DNA of 64,000 nt from Rhodopirellula baltica SH 1 (GCF_000196115.1 NC_005027.1:5824001-5888000), one strand, 5' to 3'; counted from the first letter of the stretch, positions 54,935-64,000 are shown. The notes: generated by a model not told the origin, from the sequence alone. Numbers and translations are program-made.

Positions 54935-55228
54935 GGTGTGAAACCTGGGGTGGGGAGCGAGGGCGGGAGCCAATGCTGGCGCGAGCGGGCAAATATTGAC
55001 GCGAGGGGGCGGTTGGGAGCTTCGTCAGGCGGGTGACGGGAGGGGAAGACAGAGCCAGAACGTTAAGATGCGTAGTTTAGCACGCATCCCAAGGGAATCG
55101 GAGAACACCTTCGCGGGTCAACCCGTCTTGTCACCTGGTGTTCAATCGCGAACACTGAACCTTCTTGTCCCGATTGGGCCTTTTGTTCATGACGGCAACC
55201 CTGTATTCCACGCCAAAGGCTACCACGA

Positions 55229-55912
55229 ATGTCCGATCCGTTTGGTTCCCCGTTTCCGTCCCTGCATGATCAGAACCTAAACGCGCAACACGCCATGGCT
55301 TCGGATCATCGTCTCGCAAACGCGGCTTCCTACCAGAGTTATCAACGCCAACGTCAGATGACGCTGGGCGATTTGTTGCTTGAAAACCGAATCGTTTTCA
55401 TGCAAGGCGAGATCCACTACGCCAATGCCAACGAAATTGTCATGAAGCTGTTGTATCTTCAGAGCGAGAATCGTCGCAAAGATATCCACCTTTACATCAA
55501 CTCGCCCGGTGGCAGCGTCACGGCAACGTTGGCGATTTACGACACCATGCAAATGCTGTCGTGCCCCGTCGCAACCTACTGCGTTGGCGAAGCCTGCAGC
55601 GGAGCGGCAGTGTTGTTGATCGGTGGTGCCAAGGGAAAACGATTCTGTTTGCCAAACAGTCGCGTGATGATGCACCAACCGCTCGGCGGAGTCTCAGGTC
55701 AAGTCAGCGACATTGAAATCCAAGCGGCCGAAATGTTCCGCTATCGCGACAAACTGAACGAAATCATCTCCAGCCATTGCGGTAAATCGGTGGAGCAAAT
55801 CGCCAAGGACACCGATCGCGATTTCTTCTTGGACGCACAACAAGCCAAAGAGTACGGGCTCGTTGACGACCTCTTGTTGGGAACTCCCGCAAGCGAAGAA
55901 GACGAAGACTGA
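55229..55912 (+). CDS. clpP1: ATP-dependent Clp protease proteolytic subunit ClpP (first paralog)
   Basis: 227 residues. Serine protease tetradecamer subunit. N-terminus is ~30 residues longer than clpP2. Catalytic triad in the expected spacing: S124 ([11 protein letters not shown]), H149 (MMHQPLGG) and D198 (DTDRDFF), His-Asp distance 49 as in E. coli. In the nucleophile elbow the usual Q-A-A-S-M-G is E-A-C-S-G-A, which keeps Ser but changes flanking residues. Lies 58 bp upstream of clpP2. Together they probably form mixed or paired rings. Confidence 0.93.
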   Translation: MSDPFGSPFPSLHDQNLNAQHAMASDHRLANAASYQSYQRQRQMTLGDLLLENRIVFMQGEIHYANANEIVMKLLYLQSENRRKDIHLYINSPGGSVTATLAIYDTMQMLSCPVATYCVGEACSGAAVLLIGGAKGKRFCLPNSRVMMHQPLGGVSGQVSDIEIQAAEMFRYRDKLNEIISSHCGKSVEQIAKDTDRDFFLDAQQAKEYGLVDDLLLGTPASEEDED

Positions 55913-55970
55913 TTCACCTCAGACTTCGGACCTCCCCTTCTCAACGAACCAAAACAACTAGGACATCATT

Positions 55971-56558
55971 ATGCCCGTCATTCCTTACGTGGTCGAAAGC
56001 AACGGCCGCGAAGAACGCACGTACGATATCTACAGCCGATTGCTGAAAGACCGGATCATTTTTCTGGGTCAACAAGTCGACGACCAAATCAGCAACGCGC
56101 TCGTCGCTCAAATGCTGTTTTTGCAAGCGGATGATCCCAAGAAAGACATCCACATGTACATCAACTCGCCTGGTGGTAGCATCACGGCGGGCATGGCGAT
56201 CTACGACACGATGCAATTCGTCTCGTGCGACGTCGCGACGTACTGCATCGGACAAGCCGCTTCGATGGGCGCGGTTTTGTTGACCGCCGGTGCCAAGGGC
56301 AAGCGATTCGCTCTGCCAAACGCTCGCATCATGATTCACCAGCCACTCGCTGGCATGCAGGGCACCGCTCGCGAAGTGGAGATTCACGTCGCTGAATTGC
56401 GCCGAATCAAGCAACGCATGAACGAGATCATGATTGAACACACCGGTCACTCGCTCGAGAAAATCGAAGAGGACACCGATCGTGACCGCTTCATGTCAGC
56501 CGACGAAGCGTGCAGCTACGGTTTGATCGACAAGGTCGTCAAAAGCGTCGACGACTGA
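55971..56558 (+). CDS. clpP2: ATP-dependent Clp protease proteolytic subunit ClpP (second paralog)
   Basis: 195 residues, classical ClpP length. Triad S98 ([11 protein letters not shown]), H123 (MIHQPLAG) and D172 (DTDRDRF), with [12 protein letters not shown] and [19 protein letters not shown] identical in context to family members. Partner of clpP1; degradation with ClpX/ClpA-type ATPases. Same strand, 58 bp gap, so an operon is likely. Confidence 0.95.
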   Translation: MPVIPYVVESNGREERTYDIYSRLLKDRIIFLGQQVDDQISNALVAQMLFLQADDPKKDIHMYINSPGGSITAGMAIYDTMQFVSCDVATYCIGQAASMGAVLLTAGAKGKRFALPNARIMIHQPLAGMQGTAREVEIHVAELRRIKQRMNEIMIEHTGHSLEKIEEDTDRDRFMSADEACSYGLIDKVVKSVDD

Positions 56559-56606
56559 TCGCTTGCGATAACAGGGATGGCCGGTTTTCCCCGGCCGTCT
56601 CGCATC

Positions 56607-56681
56607 GCCCCCTTCGTCTAGTGGCCCAGGACATCGGCCCATATCCGGTCGGAAACGCTCGTTCGAATCGGGCAGGGGGTA
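56607..56681 (+). tRNA. Aberrant tRNA-like sequence, anticodon reading CAT under one fold (uncertain)
   Basis: 75 nt: acceptor GCCCCCT pairs with AGGGGGT; D-arm GTC...GAC with TAGTGGCCCAG loop as in tRNA-Glu genes; T arm GCTCG-TTCGAAT-CGGGC. The anticodon arm ATCGG/CCGGT gives loop CCCATAT (anticodon CAT by position), but the base before the anticodon is C instead of T33, N26 is missing, and the variable region has two extra bases. No CCA encoded. It may be a degenerate or tRNA-derived element rather than a functional tRNA. Confidence 0.45.
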
Positions 56682-56815
56682 CTCTCGTCTTTTGACGCGT
56701 TCTTGCAGCGTCTTTGAGGGATGATTGCAAAGGGCAAATTGACAATTGCAAATTGCAAAATGTAGATTCAGGCAACCTGGTTCCAGCGTCACGCGTTCGG
56801 GTCGCGAAGTGGTTC

Positions 56816-56883
56816 GTAGCTGGATTCGCCAGAATTCAGTTGGTTGAATGTGTGAGTGTCCGAATTCTGGCGAATCCGGCTAC
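56816..56883. repeat. Inverted repeat with 22-bp arms
   Basis: Arms 56816-56837 and 56862-56883 pair with a single mismatch around a 24-nt loop; each arm contains ggattcgccagaattc. A typical dispersed hairpin of this genome type. Confidence 0.85.
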
Positions 56884-56943
56884 GGTCTGTGACCGCTTCG
56901 CACCGATTCGTCAGGCCAGGTGGGACTTGGCCTACGTTGATTG

Positions 56944-57035
56944 CCCACCGAGCGGCGTCGGTGGGTTACAGCTGTTTTAGTTTCCCACCGAACGGCGTCG
57001 GTGGGTTACAGATTCCGAGTGGCGTCGGTGGGCTA
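56944..57035. repeat. Tandem palindromic repeat next to argH stop
   Basis: Two full copies of a 27-bp element (56944-56970, 56984-57010) that reads cccaccga[g/a]cggcgtcggtggg plus ttaca, and a partial third (57013-57035). Each copy can form a hairpin of its own. Could act as a terminator for the leftward argH, whose stop is at 57054. Confidence 0.8.
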
Positions 57036-57053
57036 CGGTTGCGACGGTGCTGA

Positions 57054-58436
57054 TCACGCGTTTTCCAGACGCGACGTCCACTGCTTGATCTGCTCGCGAA
57101 CGCGGGCCGGTGCGGTGGAGCCTTCGCTGCGGAAGGCGGCGATTGCGTTGGAAGTACCAAGCACTTCGTAGACTGACTCGTCGATTTGGTCGCTGAGCTT
57201 TTGGTAGGTCTCCAGCGGCAAATCGGACAGCGTCACGCCCTGCTGCATCGCTTCGGAAACGATCGCACCGACCAAGTGGTGAGCGGTTCGTTGTGGCATC
57301 CCGCGAGCAATCATCCATTCCATCAATGTGGTCGCATCGAGGTAGCCCTTCTCGATCCTCGCTGCGATGGATTCCCGTTTGAGTTCGGCTCCGCGAACGA
57401 TTGGTGCGGCGAGTTCCAACATGGCTCGGGTTGTGTCGAAGGCATCGAACAACGGTGGTTTATCTTCTTGCAAATCACGGTTGTAAGCCAGCGGCAAATT
57501 CTTGATCAGCAACATCAGAGTTTGTAGAGCACCCATCACGCGAGCCGACTTGCCTCGGGTGAGTTCCAGCGTGTCCGGGTTCACCTTTTGCGGCATGATG
57601 CTGCTGCCGGTGCAGAAAGCTTGCGGGATTTGGATGAAGTCAAACTCCACCGTGCTCCACAAAATCCATTCTTCCGCCCAGCCACTCAGGTGGGACGCGA
57701 TCAGCGACATCACAAACGTGGACTCGACCACAAAGTCACGGTCGCTGCTGGTGTCGAGACTATTCGCGGTGATGCCTTCGAAATCCAGCGCCGAAGCGGT
57801 GTGCTGGCGATCGATCGGAAGCGTCGTTCCGGCGACGGCGGCTATGCCCAGCGAGCACTGGTTGACTCGTTTCCGGCAATCCGCGATGCGTTGCCGGTCG
57901 CGTTCCAGTTTTTCGATGTAGGCGAGCCAGTAGTGCGGCGCGAGCACCGGTTGGGCCCGTTGCAGGTGCGTGTAGGCGGGCAGGATGATGTCAAAGTCAT
58001 TCTCACAACGCGATAGAAATGCGGATTGCAGATCGACCAACAATGCATCGATTTCATCGAGGGATTGCCGGATCCACATTCGGGTGTCCGTGCTGACTTG
58101 ATCGTTGCGGCTGCGAGCGGTGTGCAGTTTGCGACCGGTGTCTCCGATCCGATCGATCAGGGCTTGTTCGACATGCATGTGGATGTCTTCGAGCTCAAAC
58201 CGCATCGGCAATTCGCCGCGATCCAGTTCGCCACGAATGGTTTCCAAAGTGTCCCGAATGAGCTTGAATTCATCTTCCGTCAGCAAGCCGACTTCGCGAA
58301 GCATGTTTGCGTGGGCGATCGATCCGCGAATGTCGTGCTCGTACAGCCGCGAGTCAAAACTGATGCTTTCGGCGTATGCTTCCAGTCGGGCATCGGTTTC
58401 GGCTTGGAAGACACCACTTCGAGACGGGCTGGCCAC
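57054..58436 (-). CDS. argH: Argininosuccinate lyase
   Basis: 460 residues from GTG 58436 (VASPSRSGVFQAETDARLEAYAES...), the normal length. Last step of arginine synthesis: cleaves argininosuccinate to arginine and fumarate. Signature seen: HMHVEQALIDRIGDTGRKLHTARSRNDQ, and the fumarase-superfamily GSSIMPQKVNPD (GTGSSIMPQKVNPDTLELTRGKSARVMG). Catalytic Ser lies in the SIMPQK loop. No usable ATG is found near the N-terminus; longer upstream extensions are not homologous. Followed by tandem hairpin repeats. Confidence 0.93.
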   Translation of the reverse strand: MASPSRSGVFQAETDARLEAYAESISFDSRLYEHDIRGSIAHANMLREVGLLTEDEFKLIRDTLETIRGELDRGELPMRFELEDIHMHVEQALIDRIGDTGRKLHTARSRNDQVSTDTRMWIRQSLDEIDALLVDLQSAFLSRCENDFDIILPAYTHLQRAQPVLAPHYWLAYIEKLERDRQRIADCRKRVNQCSLGIAAVAGTTLPIDRQHTASALDFEGITANSLDTSSDRDFVVESTFVMSLIASHLSGWAEEWILWSTVEFDFIQIPQAFCTGSSIMPQKVNPDTLELTRGKSARVMGALQTLMLLIKNLPLAYNRDLQEDKPPLFDAFDTTRAMLELAAPIVRGAELKRESIAARIEKGYLDATTLMEWMIARGMPQRTAHHLVGAIVSEAMQQGVTLSDLPLETYQKLSDQIDESVYEVLGTSNAIAAFRSEGSTAPARVREQIKQWTSRLENA

Positions 58437-58562
58437 GGTTGACTTTCTGGGTGAGAGGTTTCGAATGTTCAGGATTCGCGTGCCCAAATTCAGGCCCGAA
58501 TAGAATGTCGCAAGACACGGCTGGTGAAAACCACGCTGCCAATCTTCCACGAGACTCTGATC

Positions 58563-61532
58563 ATGCCTTCCCCGTCTGAACAATCCACCCCCATTCGCAC
58601 TTTGTTTCCTGAGAAGACCCTTCTCGCGACCGTGCTGGTGTCCGCCGGGGTGGTGTTTGGCCTCTTGATTGCCGGTGACGTTTCGGTCGCAAAAGCTCAG
58701 TTGCCCGCCACACCGCTTCAGCCCGCTCCAATTCCACCGGTGCCGTTCGGGCAATCCGGACAAGTCCCGCCGGGGCCGTTTTCTCAAGGGAATGTTGCTC
58801 CGCCGCTGGGTGGTGCAGCCAATGCGGTCGATGTTCGTGTGCAAGCTGTCACGGGCCAGCCTTACGGCGTGGCGGTCATCGAAATGCCACTGCGGAATCC
58901 GGTCGTCGGACCCGCTCCAGGTCCCCTGACGATCGATGGAGAACCTGCTCCGGCGACGACGAAAATTTACTATCCGGTGAGCAACGACGTCCGAGTCACG
59001 GTGGGACGTCCGCCATCGGAGCAACCCGTGCCCCAAATCGGTCGTGGCCGTTTGCTAAACCGAGTCGGCAACCTGATTCGCGAATTGACCTCCAGTGACG
59101 ATGCGACGGAACAAACCGTTGGTCGCCGAGTCATGTTTCTCTTCACCGGCGACCAACCGTTCTCAGTGCCCGTGCGAGATCACCTAGGGACTCTGACGAT
59201 GGTGGACGTTCGGCCCGTGACCGATCCCGGTCTCGCTCGAACCATGCAAACGGCTTGGTGGGATGAGACCACGGTCGCGGCAAAACGACAGATCGATGCA
59301 ACTGACACCCCGCCGTGGGTCCCGACCTACTTGATCGCAATGTTGTCGGGGCGTTTGAACTTGCCGTTGCCGGCCTGGTTTGGACGAGGTGATGAAACTG
59401 AAACAGAAGATCCCCTGCTTCACACGCTCGAGTGGATCGGTGGTGCAGCCGGAGTGGCCAACGAAGTCTTCGCTGTCGCGGCGGCAGGTGGTCCACTGCA
59501 ACAAACATTGAGCGACCCAACCCCGACTCAGGTCGCCGCGTTGCCGTTGCCCGCGTCACCGGTTTGGCAACCTCCGGTTTCGACCGCACCCGTCGAGCCA
59601 CCCGCAATCGAAGTGTTAGCGGAGCACGTGCCACCGGAGTGTTTTTATCTTCGTTATGGTTCGTTTGAAAACTACCTATGGTTTCGCGATCTGACACTCG
59701 AGTACGGCGGTGACATCTCGCGAATGATCACACTGCGTGGAATCAGCAATGAATCCGCGGAACGATTGGAACGTCAGTTGGGTGTTCAGACTAACGCGAT
59801 GAGTCGTTTGCTGGGTCCCAGCGTGATTGAGGACCAAGCATTGATTGGTCGCGACATGTACCTGGATGACGGGGCATCGATTGGTGTTTTGTTTCATGCA
59901 AAGAACGTGTTCTTGCTGCGAAGCAGTTTGAATAGCGACCGCACCAAATTGGCTGAAAGTGACGAATCGTTGACGCTGAAGAAAGTTGACCTGCAGCATG
60001 GTCCCGCAACGTTGCTTCGCAGCAGCGACAATCGCGTGCGATCGTTCTTGGTCGAAGCCGGGCCGTGCATCTTGGTAACGAACAGCGAAACCATTGCCGA
60101 CCGTTTTTTAGAGGTCGCGGAGACCGGTGAGTCATTGGCCGACACAACCGATTTTCAGTTGGCTCGCAGTTACATGCCGTTGGAACGCAACGACACCATC
60201 TTTGCTTACTTCTCCGCCGAGATGCTGCAGGGGTTGTTGGAGCCTTCTTACTTGATCGAGCTTCGTCGTCGAATGCAGGCGGAAGCCGACATTGCATTGG
60301 TTCGATTGGCTCGCATGGCAGCACGTTCCAACACGGTTCCCGGTGAGCCCGCGATTCAAGAAATCGATGGTTTGATCAACGCGGGATTCCTGCCTGAGAA
60401 TTTTGGTGATCGAGCCGATGGAACCGGCGTGGTTTCTTTCTCCAATCACTTAGTCGACACCCGACGTGGTGCTCGCGGAACGTTCTTGCCGATTGCCGAC
60501 AATCCAGTTGAAACGGTGACTGCCAGCGAATCGCGTTGGTATGGGCAAATCGCTGCTGCGTACAGCGAACAATTCAGTTCGCTCGATCCGATCGTGATTG
60601 GTGTGCAGCGAGAAGAGTTTCCGATCGATCCAACGGGACCCACCGAAGGTGAGCGTCGCGAACGGTTGACCATTCATGCTGAGATCGCGCCTTGGCAACC
60701 GGAGAACTATGGCAGTTGGGCGAAACAACTTGGCCCACCGACGCAAGTTGCGATGGAGTTTGCACCCGATGACGTGGTGGCATTGCAGGCTCACGTCGCC
60801 TCGGAAACGCTCGGACCACCAACGCACTTGTTCGCCGCAATCAAGGATTCGTTTCCGCCTGAACCGGAGTCGATCGATGGTTTGATTAGCAAGTATCGAG
60901 CCCTCAAGACTCTGCCAGGATATCTCGGTGCTTGGCCACAACCCGGTGCACTGGACCGATTGCCGCTCGGGCTAGGTCGCGGTCAGCCGGTCGGTCCAGG
61001 GATGAATCGTTTGATCGGTGGTTTGTATCGCTATACCGGTGGCGGCTTCAGCGTGTTGTCATTTCAACCTGACGTGCTAAATGCCTCGTTGCAGCACCTT
61101 TCCGCGAACGAGGTCGACGATCCGGCTCAGGTGCGAGGACGAATCGACAGCTTGAAGGGCACGAAGTTGGAGGGTTGGGTGAACCAACAGCTTTACGAGC
61201 GAGCGGCGACGGCTAGTCTCGCGGGAGCTGAGTTTTTGAATTCGTTGGTGGCTCAGTTGGGCGTTCCAGTGGAACAAGCGATCGACGAAGCCGAGTTGGT
61301 TTTGGGCGGTCGTCCACAATGCCCGCTTGGTGGCGACTACCAATTTGATCCCGCTCGACGACGGTTTGTCAGCACAGCTTGGCCGTCTGATCGATTCGGT
61401 CCCTCACCGTACGCACCGGCGGACTATCAAACTCCGTTGTTGGGTTGGTTCCGAGGTGCCGAGGCGCGTTTGACTCAGTACCCAAACCGTTTGATCGCCG
61501 ATGCAACGATTGAGATCGCTCGGGCTCAGTAG
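58563..61532 (+). CDS. Large exported protein of unknown function
   Basis: 989 residues from ATG 58563 (GTG 58524 is an alternative). N-terminal hydrophobic segment (LLATVLVSAGVVFGLLIAGDVSVAKA) is a signal peptide; a Pro/Gly-rich linker follows (PLQPAPIPPVPFGQSGQVPPGP). The middle region, LLVEAGPCILVTNSETIADRFLEVAETGESLADTTDFQLARSYMPLERNDTIFAYFSAEMLQ, resembles DUF3352-type envelope proteins. Other blocks are helical or beta without known motifs. I recognise no family and no catalytic residues. Probably periplasmic or on the outer surface, typical of planctomycetes. Confidence 0.75.
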   Translation: MPSPSEQSTPIRTLFPEKTLLATVLVSAGVVFGLLIAGDVSVAKAQLPATPLQPAPIPPVPFGQSGQVPPGPFSQGNVAPPLGGAANAVDVRVQAVTGQPYGVAVIEMPLRNPVVGPAPGPLTIDGEPAPATTKIYYPVSNDVRVTVGRPPSEQPVPQIGRGRLLNRVGNLIRELTSSDDATEQTVGRRVMFLFTGDQPFSVPVRDHLGTLTMVDVRPVTDPGLARTMQTAWWDETTVAAKRQIDATDTPPWVPTYLIAMLSGRLNLPLPAWFGRGDETETEDPLLHTLEWIGGAAGVANEVFAVAAAGGPLQQTLSDPTPTQVAALPLPASPVWQPPVSTAPVEPPAIEVLAEHVPPECFYLRYGSFENYLWFRDLTLEYGGDISRMITLRGISNESAERLERQLGVQTNAMSRLLGPSVIEDQALIGRDMYLDDGASIGVLFHAKNVFLLRSSLNSDRTKLAESDESLTLKKVDLQHGPATLLRSSDNRVRSFLVEAGPCILVTNSETIADRFLEVAETGESLADTTDFQLARSYMPLERNDTIFAYFSAEMLQGLLEPSYLIELRRRMQAEADIALVRLARMAARSNTVPGEPAIQEIDGLINAGFLPENFGDRADGTGVVSFSNHLVDTRRGARGTFLPIADNPVETVTASESRWYGQIAAAYSEQFSSLDPIVIGVQREEFPIDPTGPTEGERRERLTIHAEIAPWQPENYGSWAKQLGPPTQVAMEFAPDDVVALQAHVASETLGPPTHLFAAIKDSFPPEPESIDGLISKYRALKTLPGYLGAWPQPGALDRLPLGLGRGQPVGPGMNRLIGGLYRYTGGGFSVLSFQPDVLNASLQHLSANEVDDPAQVRGRIDSLKGTKLEGWVNQQLYERAATASLAGAEFLNSLVAQLGVPVEQAIDEAELVLGGRPQCPLGGDYQFDPARRRFVSTAWPSDRFGPSPYAPADYQTPLLGWFRGAEARLTQYPNRLIADATIEIARAQ

Positions 61533-61631
61533 AGTCCCGTACGATCGCCAACGATGATGGAGACCAATGGTGACTCCATTATCGTTCCAGTCATGGTTGT
61601 TTAGGCCATGATCATTAAGTGCAGCATGTGA

Positions 61632-62975
61632 CTACTGCGTCTTCAAGCAACACAGTTCGTCGTTGATGCGAAGGAATAAACGCCCGTCCGTGAAGGCGGG
61701 TGTGGCTCCGACCGGGCCGCCCAAGTCGAATGATTTGGCTCCGCTGGGTGAATCGCTTGCAGGAATCACGTGAGCGGTCCCGTCCAGCGAAATCGCTAGC
61801 AACTGATTGCCAATGATGATCGGCGAGGCACCGAAATTACCTCCCAGTCGTTTACTCCAGACTTTTTTGCCGTCGTTCTGCCAATCGATGCAAGTTGCGA
61901 TGCCGTTGTCCGAAATCAAGAACATCAAGTTGTCTTTGACCGCGGGAGTTGGGACGTAAGGTGCAGCGGTCGTGATGCGGAATGCTTCGGTGGGTTGATC
62001 GGAAGCATTCTTGGGGATGCGGACGGCGGACAAGTAGTTTCCGCCACCACCGCTTCCACAGGTGCCGATCGCTAGGTCGCCAACCACCAACGGTGAGCTG
62101 CAGCATCGTTTGTTGAATACCTTGATCGACCACAGCATCTTGCCGTTTTCTGGGTCGAGCCCAAAGACGCCGTCACCGGTGCTAGCGCAAATCAGTTGCT
62201 TGCCATCAGTCGTTGGGACACCGTAGGAAGGACGCGTTGAAGTGACAGGAGTTTCCCAAATCGTTTCACCGGTCTTGGGATCAAACGCCAACATGGAACT
62301 CTTGCCTGGAGTCTGCCACGCTTCCAAACTCTTGGATTGTTGATCGTTGAACAACAGCAACTTGGAATCGATCACGACGGGGCTGGCACCAAAACCATGC
62401 ACCCCTGACCAGGGCCCCAAGTCTCGCGACCAGACTGGTTCGCCTTTCATGTCGTATGCCAGCAATTCGGCATGCTTGGCGTCGCCGTAAGCGAAGTACA
62501 CGTGTCCTTCATGCACGACCGGTGTGCTGGAAGCGGCGGTGTTGCGGCTATGGCGATGACGCTCTTCAAACGGATGCGAGCGGCGCCAAAGGACTTCGCC
62601 GGTCGAGACATCGATGCTGACCAAATCCAGCTTCATCGATTTGTCGGCGGGATCGGTCGCGGTGTCAAGCAAGAAGACTTGGTTGCCCGCCACAACAGGC
62701 GATCCCACATGTCTCGCGTTGAGTTGTGTCTTCCAAGCGTAGTCGTCTTCGGTCCAAGTCGAAGGCAATGTGCCGGACCCAGCGTCGCCGTATGAGCTGG
62801 GGCCGTGAAATTGGGTCCAAGACGATACCGACTCACTGGTGGCCGGTTCGTTGGCCGAAGCAACAGACATGGACGAGGTGCTGGCAACGACGCATCCGCC
62901 CAAAACGGCACGGCGAATCAGCCTGGCCCAGCGTGAAGAAACGTGCGATTTGTTTTGCGGTGTGGAGGTGGGCAT
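61632..62975 (-). CDS. Exported PQQ-like beta-propeller protein (second)
   Basis: 447 residues from ATG 62975, chosen because it sits just before a basic segment and hydrophobic signal (RRAVLGGCVVASTSSMSVASANEP). Blades: WTQFHGPSSYGDAGSG opening, GEVLWRRSHPFEERHRHSRNTAASSTPVVHEGHVYFAYGDAKHAELLAYDMKGEPVWSRDLG, GETIWETPVTSTRPSYGVPTTDGKQLICASTGDGVFGLDPENGKMLWSIK, and GTAHVIPASDSP near the end, as in BamB/PQQ-binding-like repeats. A second copy of the same kind of protein as at 1657-3027 but not a close duplicate. Periplasmic; no catalytic motif seen. Confidence 0.85.
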   Translation of the reverse strand: MPTSTPQNKSHVSSRWARLIRRAVLGGCVVASTSSMSVASANEPATSESVSSWTQFHGPSSYGDAGSGTLPSTWTEDDYAWKTQLNARHVGSPVVAGNQVFLLDTATDPADKSMKLDLVSIDVSTGEVLWRRSHPFEERHRHSRNTAASSTPVVHEGHVYFAYGDAKHAELLAYDMKGEPVWSRDLGPWSGVHGFGASPVVIDSKLLLFNDQQSKSLEAWQTPGKSSMLAFDPKTGETIWETPVTSTRPSYGVPTTDGKQLICASTGDGVFGLDPENGKMLWSIKVFNKRCCSSPLVVGDLAIGTCGSGGGGNYLSAVRIPKNASDQPTEAFRITTAAPYVPTPAVKDNLMFLISDNGIATCIDWQNDGKKVWSKRLGGNFGASPIIIGNQLLAISLDGTAHVIPASDSPSGAKSFDLGGPVGATPAFTDGRLFLRINDELCCLKTQ

Positions 62976-63123
62976 GGGCTTTGGTGGGATGGAGGACGGC
63001 GTTGCAATCGGATTGCGACGGTTGTGTGGGTTGGGTTGAGTCTCTGCGTGAAGACGCACCGATTGTAAGTCAAAACGATTCGTTTGTTGCAATGGGCAAT
63101 CGGGGGGTGGTCTAAAGTTCCGC

Positions 63124-64000
63124 ATGATCCACATTGAAATGAGCGATTCGCCCGAAGACTTGTTGTCCGGCGGAAACACCTGGGACCGCCTCGCGGGCGG
63201 AATTCCTTTTCGTCAGACCGTTTGGCTGAGGTCATGGTGGCAGCAGTTTGGCGATGCCGAACGAGCTTTCTTCATGGTCGCCCGCGATGAATCGGGCGAT
63301 TGCCGTGGATTGCTGCCGTTGGAGCGAACGGAGGGCGATTTTCGTCGGTTACAAACGCTCGCAGCCGGGAACGTGTGCACCGATCACGTTTCGATTCTGG
63401 TGCGACCGGAAGATCGCGAAGAGGTTGCCACCGCATTTGCAAAACACTTGATTCAGTGTTCCGCCGACCGAAAACATGGTTGGGACCAAATTGATTTTGA
63501 CGGGACCATCGCAGGCGATCCCGCGATGGAAGTTTTGGCACGCAGCCTTGTTGCGGACGATGTGCCTACCAACATCCACAGCCGAATGCATCTTTGGTTC
63601 AATCGCTGCGAAGCAACTTGGGAAGACTTGCTGGCAACGCGTTCGCGAAAGTATCGAAATCGAGTTCGCGGGTTGCTTCGCAAGTTGGACGAAAGCGACG
63701 GAGAACTCTTCGTCCGCGATGCGGGGGCCCCTGAAGAAGTTCACATGGGGCTGATGAAGCTGATCGAGTTGCATCAGAAACGTTGGCAAGACGTCGGTGA
63801 ACCGGGAACCTATGCCGATGACCGCATGGTTCGGTTTGTCACCGATGCCACCGTCGAAATGAGCAAACGCGGACGATTGGTGTTGCCTCAATTGATCTAC
63901 AAAGGTGAAGTCATTGCGACGGAGTTGCACTACATCGGTGATGATGGACGACAGTACTGTTACAGCACCGGTGTCAATCATGCTTACCCCGATCTGAAGC
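63124..64000 (+). CDS. GNAT/FemAB-like acyltransferase, CelD/BcsL family (truncated by window edge)
   Basis: 292 residues visible, reading to the edge. Starts ATG 63124, divergent from the PQQ-propeller gene. Contains FRQTVWLRSWWQQFGDAERAFFMVARDESGDCRGLLPLERTEG near the N-terminus and YRNRVRGLLRKLDESDGELFVRDA...MKLIELHQKRW further on, typical of the GNAT-superfamily BioF2-like acetyltransferases involved in polysaccharide or cell envelope modification. C-terminus is missing. Confidence 0.82.
   Translation, partial: MIHIEMSDSPEDLLSGGNTWDRLAGGIPFRQTVWLRSWWQQFGDAERAFFMVARDESGDCRGLLPLERTEGDFRRLQTLAAGNVCTDHVSILVRPEDREEVATAFAKHLIQCSADRKHGWDQIDFDGTIAGDPAMEVLARSLVADDVPTNIHSRMHLWFNRCEATWEDLLATRSRKYRNRVRGLLRKLDESDGELFVRDAGAPEEVHMGLMKLIELHQKRWQDVGEPGTYADDRMVRFVTDATVEMSKRGRLVLPQLIYKGEVIATELHYIGDDGRQYCYSTGVNHAYPDLK

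Larger units (their letters stand above)
56559..57053. other. Intergenic region: tRNA-like sequence and repeats
   Basis: Gap between clpP2 and argH. Contains an aberrant tRNA-like sequence (56607-56681), a 22-bp-arm inverted repeat (56816-56883) and tandem 27-bp elements (56944-57035) next to the argH stop. Confidence 0.7.

Noticed and set aside
57054-59036. 660-residue reading of argH with an upstream extension
   Set aside because: The extra ~200 residues overlap the next gene's start on the other strand and have no resemblance to argininosuccinate lyase; the GTG at 58436 gives the normal 460 residues.

Overview
The window is chromosomal DNA from a marine planctomycete, most likely Rhodopirellula or a close Pirellulaceae relative. 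The signs are: DUF1580-like and DUF1598-like proteins that are hallmarks of that lineage; tandem clpP paralogs; many very long proteins with PQQ-like or NHL beta-propellers and signal peptides; BatA-like/vWA membrane proteins; moderately GC-rich coding sequence with long antisense shadow frames; and dispersed palindromic repeats between genes. All family assignments come from reading motifs by eye; no database was searched.

Layout. 1-12.3 kb (chromosomal backbone): 5' half of ligA (runs off the left edge), a small lipoprotein, a PQQ-propeller protein, a large MscS/MscK-type channel, a manganese catalase followed by a small Tat-type exported protein, a repeat-rich gap, a zinc alcohol dehydrogenase, a trypsin-like lipoprotein and a DUF2059-like lipoprotein. 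12.35-34.43 kb is a genomic island of about 22 kb inserted in the 3' half of tRNA-Arg(CCG): the intact tRNA is at 34391-34464, a 44-bp copy of its 3' half lies at 12348-12391, and a tyrosine integrase sits beside the tRNA. Its mobile core (integrase, a 466-aa protein, a DUF1580/excisionase-like protein, a primase-helicase-like ATPase, a zinc-ribbon protein) is at the right end. The cargo is a continuous leftward operon of seven genes (27874 to 15548): hsdR, hsdM, hsdS, a PD-(D/E)xK-like protein, a 65-aa protein, a STAND-type P-loop NTPase with a possible nuclease-like N-terminus, and a 1028-aa helical-repeat-like protein. From hsdM onward every junction overlaps (ATGA/TTGA type or 8 bp). This composite of a type I restriction-modification system and a STAND module is the best candidate in the window for an undescribed defence system. 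The island's left end carries an M41-like HESAH-motif protein, an internally duplicated exported protein and a mostly gene-poor stretch.

34.5-64 kb (backbone again): glycerate kinase, thioredoxin-like protein, fabI, a divergent sigma-54 activator, an esterase plus two vWA/BatA-like membrane proteins in a GTGA-coupled operon, an iron alcohol dehydrogenase, a DUF1598-like protein flanked by two copies of a ~58-bp repeat, the operon (Sua5-LMWPTP fusion)-rpiB-holB, an NHL-repeat lipoprotein, an SGNH hydrolase, clpP1-clpP2, an aberrant tRNA-like sequence and repeat cluster, argH, a 989-aa exported protein, a second PQQ-propeller protein and a truncated GNAT/FemAB-type acyltransferase running off the right edge.

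How it fits together: the backbone is ordinary housekeeping (DNA ligase and clamp-loader subunit, fatty acid and arginine synthesis, proteolysis, tRNA modification) mixed with lineage-specific surface or periplasmic proteins. The island interrupts it with a defence cargo that its mobile core presumably carries between strains.
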